From Agelaius tricolor (Eukaryota; Chordata; Aves; Passeriformes; Icteridae): DNA of 64,000 nucleotides. Of the stretch, positions 34,626 to 47,100 are shown in pieces. The stretch covers positions 77,540,881 through 77,604,880 of the forward strand of contig JALJCS010000001.1 of NCBI GenBank assembly GCA_023055355.1. Direction: 5' to 3'. The notes beneath the pieces are model-generated. The model did no database searches. It was given only the letters and a program-made list of their open reading frames with translations, and had not been told where the DNA came from. Each line of letters begins with the position of its first letter. Position 1 is the stretch's first letter. The position numbers and the translations under genes were made by a program.

Positions 34626-37600
34626 GTCAGTGTGAGTGTAGCAGCCACAAGATGTCAGGGAGCATTTGGAACACCTGGTAAATCTGGACCAAATCATGGT
34701 GAATAGCAACAGTTCATGCCTTGGGTTGAGGACCCAGCCCTCTTGAAAAGTCTTTTCCTTTAAAATGCAGTCACTAATGACAGAGTCCCAGTCTCATCAT
34801 GGGACATTCAAATGAAATAACTGCAGAACACTGTCTGCAGAACTGCATGTGCTGTCCCTCAAAATCATTTTAGTTGCAAGCACAGAAGGGAGTCTGTAGC
34901 TCTGAACTGCCAGAACACAGTGCTGAGCCATTTGCAATGACCTGAGCTTGATAGAGTGGGTGAGGCAATCCCATTGTTTCCCTGTGGAGATTTTCCTTTT
35001 CCCAATTCCCCACAGAAGATCTCCAAGCTTCTTCCTCCACCTGCAGAGTTCCTGGAGGAAACTGTCTATATTTCATACAAAGTTCAAACATACCATGTTT
35101 TCATCCTAAAGTTTATTTACATTTCTTGATTACACTTGTTCTGGCTCATTTCCTTTGTTTCATTCTTGCCAGAAAACCTTGCTAGAGTGCTTGTCAGTTA
35201 TTAATAAATTGTGTCAAACAGTAGAAAGTGTGGTTCAACAATTTGGCAAATATTTATGAATGACATTTTCATTGTTAGGAGAATTTTTAGCCCATTTCCA
35301 GATCAAACACAAATTCCAGCCCTTTAATATCTGGTTTTGCTAGGTTCATATTGTTAAGAAAAAAAAAAAATAAAAGAAGATTTAAAGAACAATATTAGCA
35401 AAAGATGCAGGTATTACATCACTGAATGGACTTTGAGAACTTTAAAAAAAATGAGATGAATGAGTTTTGTTTGGCTCTTAAGTGATTCTTCATAAAGTTA
35501 TGAATTATGAAATCAGAAAAAAACAAAATCAGTATATGGCATTCTTAAATAGGTTCTGTGAGAAACTTCAGAAAAAAGAGATGAATGTTTACTGAAGAAA
35601 TTCTAGTGATGGGCACTCCACTGCTGCCATTGATGAATTATTCCATCTAATTAAAACATTCTTCTTTCTTGTTAAAAAAAAATTATTTCTATTCTGAATG
35701 GACCCTGCATGAACTTCAAACCTCTGTGTTGTTTTTAGATTCTGGTTATAGCTCTCATTATCAGCTGGGTGCTGGCCATGATTTGACAACAACCACTTTT
35801 CTGAGACTTAAGAGATTTTTTTTTTCTAAAACACTATGATACTAATTTATCTTTGCATAGGTAGATTTTTCTAAGGATCCATCTCCCATCTCCAAAGAGA
35901 AGAAGGGAAAGAAGCAGAACATTTTTCATTGGTAATTTAATTGCTTTTAGAAGCTTTTACTGAAATGCTTATAACCTTTTTCATATATTTAGCTGAATCA
36001 AAGGCTCCCTTTTATTATATCTCTATAACCTTCATTTTCTCTGGAAGACATTATCCATTACTGATACACTGTGAACGTGTTGGGTCTTAATTTACTCAGG
36101 ATATTCACAGTCTTGCTAAATCCACAGATATTATCCCTACTAGTAAGGAAGATTTCAAGCCTCCTTTTTAAATATGAAACTGTGCAATTAGCAAATAAGG
36201 TCAGGCTGTCCCAGCTCTTCCTAAGAAGGATCTCTGGCTATGTCTTTAACAGCAAGTTAAACATTTATTTATGGCTGGGTTTGTGGATACTGAAATGTGT
36301 TGTAGCTTGTCTAAGAACAATCAGAGGTTTTTCCTGGGCAGACTAGGCATGTTCTGAGCGATAGAATAGGCCCAAAGAAAGTAGGCAGTGGTATGACAGA
36401 GCTCACAACAGTATTTAAAAGGGCAGGAGTTGTTAATCCTCTGGGCACAGACCATTCCTGTCATTTGGCCTCAGGACCAGATAATGGTACCAGGCACTCA
36501 ATTTGCTTACCTAGATGTACTTTCAACCCCTCTGAAGGCTGAACCTTGGTATTGTTTTAGCAGATTCGAAATTCATAGACCTACCCAAGTGAGTATTCCT
36601 TAGAAATCGCTAAATGTTCTCAATTGCCAGTGTTATGTCAGGAATGCATTTGAACATCTGAGACTGTTTGTTCTTTGGGCCCACTGACACAGCCTAAGTA
36701 TACATTTGAGTATCCTTTCAAGGAAAAGCTTCTCAAATTACATTTCTAACTTTTTCAGTGTCAGCTATGCACTTGGAGAAAAGACTGCTCAGTGCCTTTT
36801 GGAGTAATCTCTTAAACCTTCAAGTGCTCTTAAGTAGCATTAGCTGACAGTTCCAAATGCACTTTCTAGACTTGAACCTGATGACTTATTACAGTAGTAT
36901 TTAGTTACAAAAATTTAGTTACTTTTCTGTGAATTAGCAGACCATTTAGTTTGTGTAAGTAAAGTTTCCAAAGCTACCCTCCATAGCTGGCTTTGACTTC
37001 ACATATTCATAAGATGGCATAGGTGGCAATTTAACACACGATGCTTTGTGGGAGAAAACTAAGGTCTAATAAATATAGGACAGGTTGTTTCTTCAGATGC
37101 TTTTTGCAATGAATGGGTTTAATCTAATGAATGAAGATCTTGTAGGAATAAACCTCAAAATCCCAGGTCTCCCTGTTCAAAGGGACTGAATTTAAAAGAA
37201 TGGGCCAAGTCTTTTCCAAGGTGAGTGAAAATATTTACTGTTATTAGTAACATCTACTAGGATCTCCTTAGACCCTCACATTCTCAGCAGTTTGGCTTTT
37301 AAAGTTGTTCAGTGTTCAGAGACACTGGCAGTGTCTCTGAGAGCTGTGACTAATACAGGATCATCCTTCCTGAGTACACATCAAGTGTGATGGAATTTAA
37401 TTTACCCACAGGAGATGAATTGAAATGAAAACCTTATTTTTCAGGTAGCAGACATCATATTTCCATCAAAATCTTTGTGGAAAGGAGGGAAACAATTACA
37501 TTCTGCCTAGCCCTACATTAAGAAAGATTAAAGAGCAATTTCTACTTTGTCTTCAGAAGTCCTTATATCCACAGAGAACTTCCACAGATGTCACAGAGAA

Positions 37601-40600
37601 GAGGTGGATCAGCAAGGCTGTGAAACAGCTACTCCTAATTTTCACGTTCCTAAGGCAGAGCCCAACCCTTACACAGATGTGTGTCTTGAGAGGGCTTTTG
37701 ATTGCTCAAATGTAAAACTGCCTGGAGTAGGACATTCACATCTGAGCAGATCATCTGGCCTCCCTTCTTAGTCATTGGTAATACACAGACATTAAATAAT
37801 AGATTTTAACTAAGACCTCTGGTGTAACCGAACTGTTTATAAAAGTAAAAACGTACAAAGCTTTGTTCAACCTCATCTGCGGTAAATTAGAAATGTGAAT
37901 CACATTACATGCTTCTTTTTCTTATTAAGTATCAAAATTCTGATCTTGAATATACATGGATGTCTGTACAGGAGATCCCTACAAATAGGTGAAGTGAAAT
38001 GGAATCCTATCATTTACATAGAGATTGTGGAATCATAATTAGAACAATTTTTTTCCCCCTCAAAGAACTCTTGAAGCAGTGGTGGTATGCAGTTTTTACA
38101 CAGCTTGGAATATTGAGAATGCAATTGATCACATGTTTTCATCATAGTTTTGATCACAGTTTATTCTGATAAATAGTTCCAAAAAAAACCAGTTTCCTGA
38201 ATACTGAAAATAATGAAGTTTGGGTTCTAGTTATTTTATGTCACATGATGAAGTGATTTTGAAAGAACTTCACTGAAGCTTTAGAGTGACTTTACCCTTG
38301 AGTAGTAATTGGAGAAATGAAATTAGCTCAGGGATAGTCAAGAAATGAGGGATGAAAAAGAAGAGAGAATGTTTTTCCTGACAGCAGGAAAAGTATCACT
38401 TTAGCTCACACCTTGTTATCTGCCTGAGGAAAGAAATCTTGACTCAGGAATGACAATTGTGATGTGTGATAAGGGGACAAACTCAAAATGGAATTTTTCT
38501 TAGAGTTAAATCTTTCACCAACCACCAACTTCTTTCCCTCGAGGTGGAATTAGTTGGATGTCTATCCAAGTACACATTTTCATTATTTTTATGAGAGCTT
38601 TAGAATTTTTAGGTCTTTTCTTAGTTGATAGGTTTGTTTCAAAATCACCTTCAATTTTAAATGCTTAGAGGAATAATGGGAGATAAAGAAAACAATAGAC
38701 AAGCAGGCACTCATAGTCCTTGGCATTATCTAAGGCTTGTTCCACAGGTAAACAAGTTTCAAATGCCTAAAGAAAAAGGGAGAAAATATGTAGAAATTAC
38801 TAATGTCTAAGAAATATAAGAAAATATCTACTTTATATGTCTCAGAAATCCAAAGCAAAGTAGAGTCTATACAGGGCTGTGTTTTTAACATTGTAGATTA
38901 AATGATGCAGAAATCCATGGCTTTTCTATAAGAACATCTCCATAGTCTGGACTCTGCCATTGATTCCCAATGGGACAGATCAATCCAAAATCCAGGATGC
39001 AAATACCCAAGATCTTACAAAAAGTTTGTCAGCTGCTATTCTCCTATCAATATTTTGGGACATCTTTCAAGATGACATTAAAAACAGACTGCTCCCTTTG
39101 TCCCATGTGTGGGGTCCATTGCACTGAAGGCCTTTGCTGTTTAGGAGCTGAACAAGCCTGAGGCACTGCATTCTATTCTGGAACAGGGAGGGTATGTTCT
39201 CCCTTTTCCCTTCTTTTCCTGACTTCCTAATTCCCCCCACAAAAAATAAGGAAGAGAAGTCAAGCAAATTCCCAAAACCATGATGAATATTGGTTTCCTC
39301 TAGAAACATGGGCCCAGTGAAATTTCAAATCCTTGATTAAATCAAAGAGTTTCTCTTCAATCTTCCTTTATGCCACACTCCAGAATCCTGCACCAGTTTG
39401 CTAGGCTGTAGCCCTTAGCATTGCAAGGAAGATTAAAGAGAAAAATTATTTGCCTATTTTGAAAATAATCTGTAGAAGGATAAATGCAGAAGTGAATAGG
39501 TTCAACATATGCATCTTCACGAGATATTATTTTGCACAGTTAGAGCCCAGCATTTTTTTCCCCACATTTACTTATGGATGTGCAAATGTTAATGTCAATT
39601 AGAGCCATAGAATCCTGAAACCCTAGTTACTATAGTGCAAACATGGGAATGGAATACTGAACAAGTATTCTTGGAGAGGAAAAAAGCATAACAAATATTT
39701 GGATGAAAGTTTATGTCCAGTGAGGATATAAAAGGAACAGAATAAACTACTTCCCTTTCCTTTCAGCTGGCCAAGAGAATCTTTTCTGTAAATGTGTCAT
39801 TTTTCCTATGTGGGCCCATATTCCCTTTGTTTATCTTTTCTCACCTGATCATGTCCCATATAAGTTAAATGAAAGGAAATGTTTGTGCTTCTTTAGAATT
39901 TACAGGCCTGGCTGTATTTATTACAGTGGTATTGTAAGTAAATAAAAGTACTTTGCAATGGGATAGTAGTTTAAAATATATAACAGAAAAATCAAGTCAA
40001 ATCTCATGCTTTATCCCATCAAATTAATTGTCATTGAACTTTTTTGGAAGGTAACTCTTTAATCACACTGATAAATGCACTGAGATCATGCTGCACTTCT
40101 ATGCATGCTCTTGAGCACAATGCCATGACATTCCATGTGCCATGGAGTTGCCAAAATTTCACCTGGCTTTGTTCCCCTGTGTGTATTCTGTCCAAATCCT
40201 GACAGACAGCTGTCTCACACAGTGCTGTCAGCACAGCTACCTCCAGTACTACTGCTGAGCCTCCCCAGTATAATTCATCTTAAAGGAGTCAGATGGTAGA
40301 ATGGCCAGGAATGGGGAATGTATGTTTTGTAATGGAACACTTTGTTTTGCAAACTTACCCAGATGGTCTCTGTAGATTGCAGTTTGTGAGCTTAGTGCTG
40401 AATCAACAGGATGTCCAGCTCCCTCACCTTCTCCTCTTGTTCTGTAGGAATAGGTGCTCATCCTACCCTGGGGAAATAAGTATGGACTAAGTTCTATAGG
40501 AAAAGCAGATAAAGGAAAGAAAAGAGATATTTCCTTTCCCTGAAAAAATACCAAACCAAACCAAGCCAGAACAACAAAAGCAAAAACCCAACTCAAAACT

Positions 40601-42429
40601 GTAGCAGTCATACAGGTCAGAAAGCATTTGAGTGTATTTGGGCCATGTATAGCAGCAGAAAAGACTGGAATGCAATTAAGTATTTCAACAGTCTTATTTT
40701 CTCCTGTTTAAATCTCTGCACGAGTGCTTTAAGGTCATTATTCTCACACTGGTTAAATTAGGCACCTGTAAAGTTTCATTAGCAGAAATATTACCTTTAA
40801 TTTAGCTTGGAAGAAAGTGATTTGTTATAATGTGTGCAAAGATAACATTTTATTAATTGCCAACTCTGTGGCAAGCATAAAAGAATGGAGCTCCTGAGCT
40901 CTAAGTGTGTGCCTAGTTCCTTTCCTGGGAGGTATTAACTCCTTTTTAGGATGAACATATTTTAAATTTTGCCACTTATCTGGTAACTGGAGTCAGAGGT
41001 AGTGGTAGTCATGCAAAATTCTTCCTCTTGGCTGTCTAAAGACTCAGAGATGTTCTGGGACCTCTTTTCTTGCTGCACAGATCTTTCATCCTTCAGGAAG
41101 AAAGCAAGGTGTCAAGATAAAAATTGTCTTCCAGCATCTTTTTCCATGGTGATCTCTGCAGAGCTTGCTCTTGGAATAGTTTTCTCTCATCCTCAGTTGT
41201 CTTGTTCTGCTTTAAAAGAGTAACTTAGCTTTTACCCTGCTTTTGTGACTTGTATTTCTACCATAAATATGTGCCAGCATATGTCTCCTTGGGTCACTGC
41301 AGTCTCCTTTCTGCTGAGAGGAATCCATCACTATTGCAGCAAAAGGTATTAAAAATACTTCTTTTGGGTCTCAGTTATTTTTGATATATGATAAGCTTTC
41401 ATTCTGGTTATCCCTAATGTGCCACATAGGCATAATCTGAGTCAGTGTTACAAGCTTAGAAATAGCAAACCAGGCTTATTTTTAAATGCATTACTTCATT
41501 AGTGATTCCCAAAGATAAATACTGCTCCACCATTGTAAAAGGCTTGGCTCAGATCAAGGCAGATGTAGACATTAAAAAGAAGCTTGTGCTGTACACAAGT
41601 ACCAAGATTTAATTTCTGTTGACTTTTTCTTCCTCTCTGCTTAAGAAATTTGTGTTATTCTTTGTATGTTTTTCCCAAAAAGAAATGATTCAGAGCTTCC
41701 TTCTACAAAACAAAAACAGACAGTGTCAACCCACAGCCCAGCATGTGAGCAACCCAAAAATAATAACATAAAATGTGCATGTGATGGAGCAAAACTGCTG
41801 ATAAGAAAAATATTTTCAGTGTCTAGTTTGAATTTGTGAAGCCAATCCTGTTTCCATTAAAGTCAGTATTGACACACCCATTATTAAAAAGAAGACTAAG
41901 TTGTGGTTTGATCACAATGGAAAGCCAAAAAAACTAAGCTTGAAAGGCTGTTTGTCCCTAGGGGAGAAACCACAATGGCCTTTCTGGAAGTTAACAGCTG
42001 GAAGTTGAATGCTGTTAAATTCAAATGAAAACCATTTTCCTTGCAGTGAGAACAGTTAGAAGCCGGGACAGACTTCCAGTTACATTCTGTTACTTTTGAA
42101 GTTTTTAGCCTGAGCTTGGATATTCTTCTCAATGCTGTGATTTAGCCAGTGATATAGCTTTGTGACCAAATTTGTAGTTTAAGTGGTCTTAAACTTAATA
42201 CATGATGCTGAGGTATTTTATGGTTTAGAAGGAAGATGAAATAGAAGGTATGTGGACTCCTCTGGTTCAGATAAGTTGTTCCTGTCTGTGGAAAGAAGGA
42301 AAGAGTCCATTCCTGCCTTCTGCTCCTCAGTTCTCCTCTCTGTTTTATGCGGGAGATAAAACCAGGGGAGATAAGGGTTCCTTTTGAAATTCATGCCTAC
42401 GATTCAGCAAAGTGGAGATAAGGACCATC
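34626..42429. other. Non-coding AT-rich stretch, no gene seen
   Basis: Nearly 8 kb without a recognised gene or interspersed repeat. A 12-bp-arm palindrome lies at 37316-37340, and A/T runs occur at 35359-35370 and 35816-35825. Short open frames (up to 120 codons at 40249-40611, minus) are not recognised as proteins. Confidence 0.6.
37316..37340. repeat. 25-bp perfect palindrome (12-bp arms)
   Basis: TCAGAGACACTG (37316-37327) and its exact complement CAGTGTCTCTGA (37329-37340) surround one G. No gene context is visible. Confidence 0.88.
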
Positions 42430-42845
42430 TGTATTAATTCCTACAGTAACACTTGAATAACGCTCTTTTGACCCTTTGCCAGGTGTTTATGCGTGTGTCA
42501 CACCACCGAGGGCAGGGTGGGCATTGTCTTTGCTGGCCCCCAGCTGCAGGCACAGCTGGCAGCCACGGAGATTTGCTGATGCTGAGCCCTTGGGCAGTTT
42601 CTGTGCCCGGCGGGCAGCGCATCCCGCATTCCGATCTTGATGGGCAGCATGGGCCCCTGAACGTGGCTGCTCTTCTCCGCTGATTGCAGGACAAACTCGA
42701 ACAACCAACTGTGGAAAGCTGCCTACGTTTCAAATTTTAAATTTCTAATGTCAAGTGAGACATATCTTGCTGTGGGATTCATTTCTTTAGGTGCACACGG
42801 TTGATTCTGCCAAATGCTGGCGGTGCCTCCAAAGCCACGATAAGA
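42430..42845. other. CpG-rich islet in AT-rich DNA
   Basis: I count about 13 CpG in the first 300 bp and three more by 42845, against roughly one per 100 bp or fewer nearby. GC is clearly above 50 percent in the core (42480-42700). Two plausible splice acceptors are present on the plus strand: a T/C-rich stretch ending in CAG near 42481 and another ending TGATTGCAG near 42689. Open frames run through it on both strands (up to 99 codons) but no protein is recognised. It could be a small promoter or enhancer, an untranslated exon, or a young GC-rich insertion not yet depleted of CpG. Confidence 0.5.
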
Positions 42846-43885
42846 GCAAAGGAAATCCTTAGGAAATAGTTTGGGATCTAAGCCTGTATTTAAACAAATA
42901 ATATAAATACTCTCACTGAAGTAAAGAGAACTATATGTGTGAGGAAGGAAGCCCCGTTTTTTTCCTTGAATTAGTAGTATCCCACGCTAAGTCTCTCTGA
43001 GGAATAAAAGAAATATACTTACATTATATACTACCACAAACAAAATATTACTTCTTGAGTCTATTAAAATCAGTTTAAGCCACAAAGACAATATTGCTTT
43101 ATCTTCATTATTATCTTGTAGTGTATATGAAAATACAAATAATGGATAATTAAATTCTGGAGATGTTTCTAAAAAATATAGATTTTTCAGCAGAAGTATT
43201 TGTTTTAATTCCCTAGAGCAAAGAATAAACTACTCGCTAAACGTTTCATTAAAAAAAGTAAAAATTTGAAATTAATTTTGATGTTGTTTGCATTTTTTTC
43301 AAATTACATTGCTCAGGCTATGTTTTCAAGTTTACACATTAGAAAATCTATCTGATATGAGAGTTTTTGACATAAAATAAAACACTTTTACATAGTCCTA
43401 GTAATAGAATCCTAATCATTGTCATCGCTTTATTGAATACCATCACATTTCCATTTCCTTCTTGTTCTACTATTATTTTTATAGTACATGATTGTTTTCT
43501 TTTCTAAAAAAATGTAATTTGAGTTTGCAAAGGTGTGTGAAGCCATTTCAGAAGTCATGATAATACTTTCTTGTGTATTTACATATTTTGAAGCAGATAA
43601 TTTTGTGATGCTAGCCATTCTTACTTGCTACATACTTATGAACCTGCATCCTATCTCAAAAGCCACAAGGCTTTTAAATGCTTGCCAGAACAGAGAAAAT
43701 CTTGTTGTTTTAGTTGTAATAGCTACTTCAACAATAGCAACTGCAAAAGATAAATCATGAGCAACAACTTGCTAATTATTTCTTGGTTGTTACATGAGTT
43801 AGATTTTTCTGTAAGTTCTGCTCTGAGGTATTGTATTTGTTTAAGTATTATATATTGATAAATGACTTTCTTAAACAACAGAAAT
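42846..43885. other. Non-coding AT-rich stretch, no gene seen
   Basis: Strongly AT-rich with long A/T runs. No gene or repeat family recognised. Confidence 0.6.
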
Positions 43886-43924
43886 GTTGGAAAAATTAGT
43901 TGGAAAAGCTAGTTGGAAAAGCTA
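43886..43924. repeat. 13-bp unit, three tandem copies
   Basis: GTTGGAAAAATTA followed by two identical GTTGGAAAAGCTA units, in direct succession. Confidence 0.9.
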
Positions 43925-44102
43925 GTTTTTGCCAACTTTAAATTAACCTGACAAATTAATGTTATGTACCTGGAACTATTTCCAAAATTTGTCTAAATTA
44001 AACATTTTTTTTTTTTGTTGTGGTTGATAATCGTCCTCTGGGTAAACAGCTAGAGAAAGAACATTTTCCTGAAAAACAGGAAAAGTATGTTCAGCTGTAT
44101 CT

Positions 44103-44162
44103 TTTTTGGAAAGGATTTGGCCCCTCATCTTCTGGCCCCTTTTTGGAAAGGATTTGGCCCCT
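44103..44162. repeat. 23-bp direct repeat, period 37 bp
   Basis: The 23 bases at 44103-44125 recur exactly at 44140-44162 (core GGAAAGGATTTGGCCCCT). The spacer contains another TGGCCCC. A recent small tandem duplication is the simplest reading. Confidence 0.9.
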
Positions 44163-47100
44163 TCCATCCACTGAAGGCTGATTTAGCCACATTGGCTGGG
44201 AGTTTCTCAGGTGAGCTCTCATTCCTTCTTGGTTAGAATTCTTGTCCATATTGAAGATGTTTTGGACAAGAACGGCTTTCATCCTTGACAGGAATTTGAA
44301 CAAGCGCCAACCTGTTTGTGGGAAGCTAGTCAGGCTATGGAGTCATTATTATCTCTGATGCCTGGCGCAATATTTTGCTTTTCCTTGCAAAAAGTAGCAT
44401 GTCCAACAAAAGGAATTGAAGCTGTAAGACTTGTAGTTTTCAGGATGGAAGGAGTATGTCACACACCCCAGCAAATGCTCTAACTGCTCATCCATGAGAT
44501 AAGAGGGCTAAGCAATCTCTCTCAGAAATCCATCCCCTTAAATTTTTTCCCACAAATATTTCACTGGATATGGATGAAGCATTCTATATTACATGAAAGA
44601 ATGTGTGTTTAGTGTTTCCTTTTTGTAAAAAGAAATTTTAAAATCTCTTTGGTTTAATCTGAATTGGTTCATTTTTTTCAGAATTATTAGAAACATAAAA
44701 GTTGGGATGTTTATTTACAGATGGGTTCACCTTAAAATATATTGCTTAGAGACTTGAACACTCATCCTCCCAATTCCTCTTTCATAGGTCTGACATACAA
44801 ATTAAACAAGAAGCCTAATCTCTGAAATGTCAAAGGCTTGGGTTTATTCTTTGCTTCTGAAAACAACCACTGTTTAGTTTCTTCAAGCACATTATTATTG
44901 CAAGTTGTCTATGGGAAATGATCCACTTTGGAATCGTTCACATCTGCACAGTCTCTTGGAGAATATTTTCAGGGTGGAGAGAAGATGTCCTTACACAAGC
45001 AAGGGGAATCTCTTTGATTTTGATTGGCCCTCCAGCTAACTGGTGGATTTCATATGATAAAGACTATTCAGCTCACAGCATTTCAGATCAAGATTATAAA
45101 ACCAAAATACGGTCAGGGTCCAAACAGCTGGGCACAACTAAAAGGGCTACAACTTCAGATTAAACTCTTCTCACTGAGCTTCCTGAGTATTCAGTGTGAC
45201 CAAGGAGAAAATTACTGGTTTTAAAACCTTCAAATAGCCTGTCTGCAATTTTAGCATGGCAGTGTAAGTTTGTATGTCAGTGTGATGATCATTGTATGAG
45301 ACCAACCAAGTGCTCTGTATTTGACCACATGAATTTTGTTGCTCCAGAAAACTGAGATTTACCTACTTCAGGAAGGCACAGCTGGAGTGATTTTGGCTCT
45401 GTTATCCTTTGTTATGAATGTCCCAAAACAGGGTTCTGTTTGGTCATACACAAAAGGGGAATAATTATCACTACTGTCTTCTAAAGGAAAATAATTTTCC
45501 AAATGCCCATTAAATAAATGATCAAATGATCCCCTTGTTTTTCTTAGGTGCTTTAGAAAATCCTGTTTTTCAAAAACTATGCTGGAAATATGTTGCAAAA
45601 AAACAGTTTCAGTCTGAAGATTCTATTCCACATTGCGCTCACACAATTTGGTTTGAGCAGCCTACCTAACTTGCTTTGTTACTAATAAATGCAGGCTTTG
45701 GGTAGGAGCTTTCAAATGCCAATATACCCAGGAAACAAAAGCATATTAATAACATCCTTCATGAGCAATTTACATATTGGTTTATAAATTGTTTACAATC
45801 CTTACATTTAGATGGTAAATGAACATCTGATTTAGTATTGAAGAGAAAGGCAAAACTGCCTTCAATTTCAATCGAGTCGTTCTCTGTTGAGTTAGATGTA
45901 AAGGAAAAGGAGAGTAGGCTGGGAGGGGACAGAAATGTTGGGCTGATTAAATCTTAATCTGAAAATACAAAACCTCTTTCCTGTCCATCTTGTCTGTTTT
46001 TCCTTTTTAACTACTGCACCTATGTATACTTGTTAAACATTTTTGGATCAGCAATTAACACATAAAATGTATCAGCCGTCCACAGAAGTCACTGAAAGCA
46101 ATTATTAAGCTGACCTCCAAAAAACATTGGAATAGACCCAGAATACTTAAGGAAAAATATTATTAGAGAAGGAGATTCAGTAAACATTTGTTATGATGGT
46201 AAGGAAAGAGGAAAGGAAAAGGAAAAAGATGGTTGTTGTACAGAGCTTGATGCTGGTTTTCTTTTACAAATGGTCCCACACAATAGAAATACTTCATGAA
46301 GCACTAGGGTACTTCAACATCTGCTGACATTCAAATAGAGTAGAAGAGGAGAAGGCTCCTGCATGCATTATTCGTGCTGACCATTTAAAGCTTCAGACCA
46401 GAAGACATAAATATTTCAGTAAATGACAGGATCAGAGTAAAGAAAATCAACAGATCAAAGAGAGACCATATGGTCAAAGACACTCTTTTGTGTAAAGTTG
46501 TGTCATGGAGAGATATTTTAATGTGCAAGGAGGTGTTGAATGCTGTGCTTCAGGCAACAATGTGATACAGAAGCTGTTTCTATTTATATGGAACTATTTC
46601 AGTGCCTCCAGGACTGGAATAGTCATCCTGGGCTACCAAGGGCTGCTGACCCGGAAATTTATGAAAGACATTTCTGTTTGGAGAGTCCTTTGGAGAGGTT
46701 GCTCAAATTAGTTGACATCTTTCTGAAACAAGCAGCAGTTGTGTGCGCAAGTTGGGAGAAAATGCCGCGTTTCAATCAATGCTTACTTTCTCATGGGAAG
46801 AAAGTGTGTGAACAGCTCAGAAAGGCAGCAGAGCCTTTGCATCTGTGTCAGGGCAAACGAAAGCTGGCAGTCAGGTGGTTCCCCTTCTCACAAAAGGAAC
46901 GACTTGAGTAAGGTAATTACTGTTTAATATTTCCACCAGGATGTTTGAAGGGAGCATTTAATTATCCTGCCAACATCTATTCAAATAAACATGAGGGGTT
47001 TAGAACTTTTTTTTTTCCCTGAGTTGCAGGCTTAAAAGGAATACCAAACATTCTGGGGCACTAAACCTCTTAGATCTCCTCTGCAATGTGGCGTAGTAAC

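Noticed and set aside
42434..42733. 99-codon Cys- and Pro-rich minus-strand frame in the CpG islet
   Set aside because: Several frames on both strands are open at once because of high GC, and no protein family is recognisable.
45368..45598. 76-codon minus-strand frame with an acceptor-like CCAG near its start
   Set aside because: No domain is recognised. A frame of this length is expected by chance in 64 kb, and no donor site clearly preserves the frame.
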